Assembly (NCBI GenBank): GCA_037157565.1
Contig: JAZHRO010000036.1
Coordinates: 14,868,501 to 14,932,500 of the forward strand
DNA from: Thalassia testudinum
Taxonomy: Eukaryota; Streptophyta; Magnoliopsida; Alismatales; Hydrocharitaceae
Reading direction: 5' to 3'
Length of the DNA: 64,000 bases
Shown: positions 57,189 through 64,000 of the stretch, in pieces
Layout of the letters: each line of letters starts with the position of its first letter
Position numbering within the stretch: position 1 is the stretch's first letter
Translations under genes and position numbers: made by a program
Notes under the pieces: model-generated
Told to the model about the DNA's origin: nothing
Databases searched by the model: none
Seen by the model: only the letters and a program-made list of their open reading frames with translations

Positions 57189-59448
57189 CCCCACTTAATT
57201 GGAAAGCTTTTGGTCAGGATAAAATCAATCTAAACCTCCTAAATTTCATATAAAAATATTCCAAGAGGTTTGCTACCATTGGTTTGACCATCTAAATCCA
57301 TTTTGACCTAGAACAGAGTTTTAAACGGGAATTTACCTTGATTTGGGCTTCTACATAATTTACCCAATCAAACTTTGTCAAAACCCAAATCCAAGTTCAC
57401 CATTGGATTCCTTGGGTTCAAATTAGGTTAACACCAAACTTTGGGACCAATCAAAGTCCATCTTGACCTAGTTTGCAATTCAGTCCCTAAAATCTCTATC
57501 CGTCACATTTAAGCCCCTAGGTTTCGAATTTTTCACAAATAGCCCCCTAACTTCATCTTATTCACAGTTATGCCCCTGCCACCATGAATAGTGTGAACGG
57601 CGGTCAAAACCTAGCACTGCCACCTTTGACTGACTCAAAACACCAACAAATCATCACTAAATCCCACCAAATTTGGTAGGATTGGTGTTCAGACGATGGA
57701 GAATCATTCAATCAAAGAAAGCATGGGTTTTTCTTGATTCGAAATTTGACTCCCATGTATGTAAACCTCCAATTTAAGGCCCTAATGGAGCTCTATATAA
57801 GCTCCAAAGGGATTAGCAACCAATTTGAGCCCGGTTCCAAGCCAAATCCCCTACTACTTCTCTTCTTCGGCCACCTCTACTGTAGCTCTGGCGACCTTCT
57901 TCCTCCGTCATCCTCCGGTCGGCCAAAGGTCAAATTGACCGACCCTCCACCTTCCTCTCTCTCTTCCACCTCTCGCCGACCAAAGCGAAGGCACTCTCCC
58001 CCTTTCCTCGTCGCCCTATCTCTCACCAGAGGTATCTTCGTCCTCGGCTTCGACGGCCACACCAGCGAGGGCTCCCTATCCCCTTCGTCCCTTAGATTAG
58101 GTTCTTCCTCCTCTCCCTCTCTAAATCCTTCCTATACCCTTAGACCTTAGTATTAACCACCGTACACCTCTCTCCCCCATCATCTTCTCCACGATCGGTG
58201 AAGCTCTAGTGAGCTCACCTGGCCACGTCACGCCACCAAATGACCCTACGACACCACCAAAACCTTCCATTCACTCCCACCATCAAAATCCCTCTCCTAA
58301 TTTAGGGTTTCATCCACTCCACACTCTCTCTAAACAAACCACCTCACAATCATCCTTGCCATCACCGATAGAGCACCATGCACCTCCAATCTCCTTGCCT
58401 CCATCACCGTTAAGTTCCTTGTCTCATGGCAAATCTCCTAAACCAATTAATTGGGTCGAAAGGCTGTTCTTGTGCATTAGAGGTGTTCATCGGTGAGCTT
58501 CGAATCTCCACCTTCGTCCGCAACCCTTCGGCCGTCATCATCACCATTGTCATCTCCATGACCTACGATTCATCTTGACAAAACTCTCCCTGCCAACAAT
58601 CGAGCGAAAGCGCCTTCAATAGCTCAAATTGGAGCTCCAATTCACAGCATCTTCACAGAAGGAAGAGGAGGCTGTTTAGTCCCACATCGTGGGCACCAAA
58701 CTAGGAGAGGCACATAAAGGGGATTCTTGACATAAGTTCACTACCTCTCACAAGGGGTGAGGTCCCCTTACTCTCTCCCTTACTCCTCGCCCACCACCAC
58801 TGTCGATGGGCCTGGTCCCTATACCCGACCCAATTACCCGCTATTATTCACCCGTATATCAAGTTCTGTAAGAGGAAAGAGAAAAGAGAAATTCTGAGGA
58901 GGGTAGGGGAGGTTTTGCCTCGAGGTGCGTGCATACATGCCTCTATGCTCAACACTTAGCCGATTCAAGAGGGTTGTGCCTTGTGCTTGTGCTAAGCCTT
59001 GGCGACTTTAAGGTGTCTAACCTAAGGATCTGACATCTGATTTGAAGGCACTAAGGACTTATTGAATATTTGGCTTACATGGTTAAGTAAAAAATTAGAG
59101 TTCTGTTGGCATTGAGATATGTGCTTAATTGTTGGGTATAATTAGTGATTCAAATCACCATTTTTAGGTTTTAAATTCTCCCTTTATCCCATTGATTTAT
59201 GAGATACAAATTGCTATTATTGAATATCATTTTGAGTAGATCATTTATTCATTGAATATCTCATTATGAACTGGTTATTGTGCTCATTACTTATTACTTC
59301 GATTAGTGATTTGAATTCCATATTTGCTCCCTGCGAACGACCTCGAAACTTACGTTTGTTTTTCAAGCACTTATAAATTTAAACATCGATTCACTTTTGT
59401 TGAGTATACTACAATGCATATTTCAAACTCGAGGAAAGCTTGTTAACA
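57189..59448 (+). mobile_element. family-2 LTR, right segment
   Basis: It begins with the CCCCA duplication and continues CTTAATTGGAAAGC, parallel to 42128 onward in the complete copy. It ends CGAGGAAAGCTTGTTAACA. It includes GGGGTGAGGTCCCCTTACTC and GCTCCCTGCGAACGACCTCG (59322), as in the other copies. Frames 57734-58496 are shadows. Confidence 0.88.
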
Positions 59449-59896
59449 TTTTTCATCTTCTTTTGCTCGTAGATGACACCACGAATGTTGGATTAGGTTG
59501 ATTTTTGCATCTTTGGGCTGCAATCGTCAATCCGGATCCATCCGTGTGGTTAGATTTGTCATTTGAAACTTCAAATTGTATCACCTAGCCCGTAGTCATT
59601 GATCTTCCTCGAACTGCATAAAGTGCTATGGGACTTCGATCAAGGCGATTTTGGAGGCGTTGGACTCCGATCGTCGTCTTGATCAAATCCGTATGATTGT
59701 ATCATCAATCCAAGGTCCCAAAATAAATCTCCTTCTCTCCTAGCCATAAAAAGAAGCGAATTAACCAATAATTTATACAATCTATCCTAAATGCAGAATG
59801 ATGCATGCTATGTAATATTTATAATGTGGAATGCAATGTTAAACTTATGAACTCACGTAAATAGACATTTTATCGTGAATAAATGTGTATTTATCA
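59449..59896 (-). mobile_element. Athila-type solo LTR (copy E), right segment
   Basis: In sense it starts TGATAAATACACATTTATTC (59896). It continues with the words GACTCCGATCGTCG and CTAAATGCAGAATGATGCAT found in copies A-D. GCAAG follows at 59897-59901. Confidence 0.88.
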
Positions 59897-59901
59897 GCAA
59901 G

Positions 59902-60428
59902 CCTACCTTGGTGCTTCTCTAGGTGCGCCTTCACATCTACTTCTTCACCATTGCCAAGGCTTCATCTTCGAGGCCATCGACCAATCTTAAATTTATTTTA
60001 CTTGTTCTGGTTATTTCTATTAGATTTTTAGTTCTAGTTCCTTCTACTTCTAGTTGTAATCTTCTAGTTTTAGTTGTAAGCTTTCTTCTACTTTTAGGTT
60101 GACTCTGCTTCTTAATAAAAGTTCTAGTTGCATTATTTCTACTTACCTTTGAGTATTTGTTCTATTTTTGGTTTCATATTCGTCTTCATTCTAGTTTCAA
60201 TTCTCGCAACTTTGTTTCGTGCTATTTAGTCTATTGGCTTTGCGAATAACATTTCCATATTCTAGGAAAGCGTAGCAATCCAGTTGCCTCCCTATGAGAC
60301 AACTCAGACTCCACTTTGGGAATAACATTTTCATTTTCTTGAGTTCGATACGAATAAATTGTAAAAGTAACTACGGAATTTTTACTACGATGAACACATT
60401 TTATACACTTATAATCTTGTTTAAATCA
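59902..60428 (+). mobile_element. element H: 3' end of its 5' LTR
   Basis: It continues from segment 2 (CCTACCTTGG) and ends GTTTAAATCA, five bases before a decayed tRNA-Asp primer site. It contains GTTGCCTCCCTATGAGAC and ACTACGATGAACACA, the R/U5 words of Athila-type LTRs in plus orientation. With insertions G and E removed, the visible H sequence before the primer site is roughly 1.35 kb. Confidence 0.6.
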
Positions 60429-60433
60429 CTCTT

Positions 60434-60451
60434 TGGCATCATTGTCGGAGA
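60434..60451 (+). other. decayed tRNA-Asp primer binding site of element H
   Basis: TGGCATCATTGTCGGAGA differs from the tRNA-Asp complement at five positions, all C-to-T or G-to-A. Confidence 0.75.
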
Positions 60452-63400
60452 GACATGACAATTACTTATGCTTTCACTTTTGCTTTTCATTTGCATTCAT
60501 CAGATCTAGCTTTCTCTCTTTTTGTTTGTTGTCTTGTGTGTAGGAAACTACGCGTACACATGGGGATCGAATCGTAAAGCAAAAATGAAGAAAGTGCAGG
60601 TGAAGATCAATAGGTAAGTTTTTCTATCTTAGGATTATGAATATTTGTGAAATATAGGTTTATTTGCATCTAGATTAGCTGCATAAAAAAAAAATTATCT
60701 CATCTCCTTGGTAGTTTGAAGTTTGCCAGAGTTATCTTTTAGAATTACCAATTTGAATTTTCAGGCAGACTGCAATCTTGTGATGCAAAAAATTATTCCG
60801 TGAGATTTATTATTCTGAAAATCACAAAATTTAGATTGAACGTGAATTTTGTAGTTAGGATTAATCCCTCAAAATTTTGAACCCTAACTCCAAGTACAAA
60901 AAATTAAGAAATTTGTGGATCAGACCTATATCAAGTACTAATCTTTCTCCTGATTTCACACACCGTTTGAATTTTCATATTTTTCTACTTATCCAAATTG
61001 AGTGAAATTACTTGAGTTGAATTACTAGTCAAATTGTTCTCTAAAAAAAATTGAGAATTTTTGGGCAACTTGCACATTCTGATTCACGAAAAATAGTAAC
61101 TAGGGGTCATTTATGATTTTTGGATCGAAATACACAAATAATTGGGGAAAAAATATTTCTCAGGTTTGAAAAAATATTAGAAAAATATTTTTTGTGTGCC
61201 TAATTGAGTGGTACTCAAAAGGCATTAATTTCTTTTTTTTGGGTTGCACCACTCAAGTCAATTAAAATCGATTCATCATTAGCAGTCGCTTGAAATTTGG
61301 GTCAAATCTTAGGGTTTGGAATAGGCACACATACTTTTGAACTTCAAAGGCAAATTACTATCGTCGTGCTTGTACAACCTTGTGTACCAACATGAATTTG
61401 ATTGAATCCACTTAATTCTAAACCCTAAAAGAAGGCTTAACAAGACTTGAATATTAAAAGCTACTCATTTAATTAAGTCTTATTTGCAAACCAATTGTTT
61501 GACATGCACACACTTTCTAAATTGGTCTAATTGGGCAACTACCCCCATCACGCCTATCATCTAACCCCACGCACTATATAGCGTAAGCCCTAATTAATTT
61601 GATAGACAAGCCAACTAGGTTGGAATTTTCTCTAAGTCAGGCTAGACTTGATTGGTTTGTATGAGAACTTGTTTATTTGGACCAACTGGTGTCAAGAAAG
61701 GTCGGTGCGGTAATAATTGCACAGCAATCATGGGTCCAAAAGTGACTAAATTAGGCTAAATACCTAGCTTATATTGTAAATTGACCATGCATTTCATGCA
61801 TACCATGCATCTGCATTCTTGCATATTCTTAACCTATTTTCTCCAATTTTATGGACCTGTTACTAATATTGTTAATTTATGTATGTAGGTCCATTGGAGG
61901 AGCAAGATTTGTGCTGAAATGAAAATGTGGGAGATATGTGAAGACTGCAACAAGCAATTCCCATAACAGACGAGAGGGAGACAACAATAAGAAGATTCAG
62001 AAAGAGGAGAGAAGGAGAAGACAAACCATGCATGTACCCTCACACACCCACTATCACATTCACACACACCACAACCCTCACCTTTATCCACACACTTTAA
62101 TTCCCAAGCACATGTATTTACATTACATCTCCACACATGCATATATGCATGAGCACATGATTGCACATAACCCAACCTAGAACCCTACCTAAACCCTCAT
62201 TTAGATCACCCATCTTGTCCTGAACCATCCCCTATTAATCCCTTAGAACCTAGGATCCAAAACCCATCACAAAATACCCCAACATACACTTTTAGCATGG
62301 TTTTGGATGTCCAACAATAGTTTTGGATGCCCAAAACCCTTCGACTCACTCAAAATCAAACTCAAGAACCTATAATACTCCACCCAACCTCAGCATGGTT
62401 GTCCAACACACTCTTTGGACGTCCAAAGCAGACAAATTGGAAGTTTGGAGCATGTTCCGGATGTCCAATCCAGATCCAACCTCAAATTGTATCATCTAGA
62501 ACACATTCTAGACTTTTGATTTTGACACTTAACGCGTCCAGACTTAGTTTTGTATGTCCAATGGCCTTTCCTAGAAACATTAACACATGGCCAACACACT
62601 TTTCACCTCCTTAAACCACCATTAGGACACCCAATTAAATCCAAACCACTACTACCCTTAGTGTGCACCTATGCTAGAACCCTCTAAAAGCCTTAAGTTG
62701 TGCCTCTTATCCTATGCTTAAAGCCATCCCCAGGGGCACCATACCTTAGCCTAAACTCTATGAAAACCTACCTCCATAGCCAAAACCCACCCCTTCCTCT
62801 TCATTCTCTACCCAACACCACCCTCTCCACTCTCCACTTCTCCTTTCCTCTCCATGGCCATGGTGGACGATCATGAGCCCTCTTCCACCATGTTGGCTCA
62901 ATGTTTAGGTGGTGTATGCCCTTGGACCAACGATCTACCACCCATCCCACAAGCCATCTCTTGGCATGGGACCTTCCTTCTTCTCATCTCCTTTTTCTTC
63001 TTTCTTACTAGTGTAGCTCTTTTTATTTCAATGCAAGTAGATTAGTTTCTTATTGTTGTTCTTATTTGGCTCTTCACACACACTCACACTCCACCACACG
63101 CACACCACTACCACCACTCACTCACTCTACACACATCCATATCACCTTCACAAGCCACTTTCCACCACGCTGACTACCACCATCATCCACCCACGCCATC
63201 ACCACCATCACTCCCCTTCCACTTGAACATGCCATCTCCATCTCACCATCTTCTTTTCTTTTTGTCGAATGTAATAAACTTGTTTGATGTTTTCTTTTAT
63301 TTTGTATAAATGGACCTGGGAATCCTTACTCAAGACCATGATACATTTCTATTTCTTGTTATCCTTTTAATTCCCTAAATTCAAGCGACCATTGACCTTC

Positions 63401-63754
63401 GTGTTGAGGACTTCGCACCCCTTCTTGAGTATTCAAGGTCATCTTAACGATTGTATTTTCATTTCCTATGCAATTTTCCCTTTTGTTAAAAAAAGTTGAG
63501 CTTTCATTTCATTGCTCTTGTGTTGTTTCTTTCCCTTGTTACTTATTCAAAAGACGAAAAAAGTAAAGTGAGAAAAGACCAAAAAAATCTCAAAACAAAA
63601 AAGTCAAAAGAAAAAAAAGATTGAGAGAATGACCTAAGCGAGAGAGTGCTCTAAATCTTCTCCCTGAGGATGAAACGACCAGATCTCAATACTCACCACT
63701 AACTATTGAAGTTAATTGATTTGAGATTCATTAACTAAATTTGACTTATGGTGA
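60452..63754 (+). other. element H 5' leader
   Basis: A long region before gag without convincing frames. It contains an AT-rich part, then pyrimidine-rich CCTAAACCC-like sequence (61.85-63.3 kb, resembling 30.2-30.8 and 32.2-32.7 kb) and a group of GGA(C/T)GTCC palindromes at 62303-62560. Frames 61938-62180, 62327-62614 and 62854-63045 show no domain. A nested, unresolved LTR cannot be excluded. Confidence 0.45.
62303..62560. repeat. cluster of GGATGTCC / GGACGTCC palindromes
   Basis: TTGGATGTCCAA (about 62303), TTGGATGCCCAA (62324), TTTGGACGTCCAAAG (62412), CCGGATGTCCAA (62457) and related words near 62395 and 62549. The complete form TTTGGACGTCCAAA has a GACGTC core, like the array in the SIRE-like LTR at 28.2 kb. 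Confidence 0.6.
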
Positions 63755-64000
63755 GTACGAAAACTGCACTACAACAATTATTTAAGCAACCTTCCTCACG
63801 TATCCAACAAGGAGTTGAGAAGCTCCTTCCATAAAATGTTTTTCCCTATAGGGAATACCAATGCACCAAGAAGAGCTATCAGTACCTTCTCCCACCAACC
63901 AAGAGAACAATTTTATGAAGCTTGCGAGAGATTCATGGATCTGATTAGAAAATGCCCATATCATGAGGTTCCTAGATGGCAATTAGTGCAAATCTTCTTT
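63755..64000 (+). pseudogene. element H gag, start of domain, cut by the window end
   Basis: An open stretch of 82 codons after a TGA at 63752-63754 reads ELRSSFHKMFFPIGNTNAPR and EQFYEACERFMDLIRKCPYH followed by EVPRWQLVQIFF. This is the retrotransposon gag core (PF03732 type) of Athila/Tat-like elements, close to the usual FFPxGKTNALR and CPHHxxPxWQLVQxFY. Upstream sequence in other frames has stops, so gag is probably already broken here. The rest lies beyond position 64000. With the primer site at 60434 and plus orientation, this gag belongs to element H. Confidence 0.8.

Noticed and set aside
62854..63045. 63-codon plus-strand frame with a hydrophobic C-terminus as a small membrane protein
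   Set aside because: It lies in pyrimidine-rich retrotransposon leader DNA. The hydrophobic tail comes from a CTT/TTT-rich tract.

Overview
This window comes from a flowering plant with a repeat-rich nuclear genome. The evidence is the plant LTR-retrotransposon content (Athila-type Ty3/gypsy and SIRE/Maximus-like Ty1/copia), the tRNA-Asp and degraded tRNA-Met primer sites, and one exon of a nuclear gene for the mitochondrial ATP synthase g subunit. The species cannot be read from the sequence. Apart from that exon (3314-3503, + strand), nearly all sequence that can be assigned is LTR retrotransposon, and it is arranged as insertions inside insertions.

Left part, 1-5.1 kb: the last exon of the ATP synthase g gene, preceded by intron-like DNA that holds an LTR-like fragment, a (TA)n/(TATG)n tract, a MITE and a 1.2 kb insert between 26-bp direct repeats. 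From 5.1 to 6.7 kb there is probably a minus-strand LTR with an array of short inverted motifs.

Nest 1, about 7.0-30.1 kb, oldest to youngest: (1) a decayed plus-strand copia element (5' LTR, tRNA-Met primer site, gag, protease remnant); its LTR was hit by a 1.6 kb solo LTR (7756-9363). (2) Its gag was hit by a SIRE-like solo LTR (10933-28915, target duplication TAGGA). (3) That solo LTR was hit by a full Athila-type element on the minus strand (11217-27631: LTRs, tRNA-Asp primer site, gag, protease, reverse transcriptase, RNase H, integrase, polypurine tract). (4) Its RNase H region was hit by a 'family-2' solo LTR (16121-20249). (5) That was hit by an Athila-type solo LTR (16724-18208, duplication CCCCT).

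Middle, 30-39.7 kb: unclassified leader-like DNA split by a SIRE-like solo LTR (30813-32241, duplication CCTCC), an extremely AT-rich block with short tandem repeats, and a family-2-like LTR split by an Athila-type solo LTR (36306-38132).

Nest 2, about 39.7-64 kb: a plus-strand Athila/Tat-like element, called H here. The end of its LTR (60428), a decayed tRNA-Asp primer site and the start of gag at the window end are visible. H carries insertion G (40004-44939, which holds a family-2 solo LTR with duplication ATAGG) and insertion E (45431-59896, duplication GCAAG). E holds another family-2 LTR (46842-59448). That LTR holds the youngest element, a 10,041-bp non-autonomous LTR element ('LARD', 47148-57188). 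The LARD has 2769-bp LTRs that differ at only about nine positions by eye, a perfect CCCCA duplication, a perfect 18-nt tRNA-Asp primer site, and no recognisable gag or pol. In their place is a 1.9 kb acidic reading frame that I do not recognise, split by one TAA.

The points most worth pursuing are the LARD with its unknown frame and its sequence links to Athila; a tRNA-like block with Pol III A/B-box look-alikes kept in four diverged Athila-type LTRs; and arrays of ACGT-core palindromes upstream of the TATA box in two copia solo LTRs. Boundaries, duplications and mismatch counts were read by eye, without alignment software.
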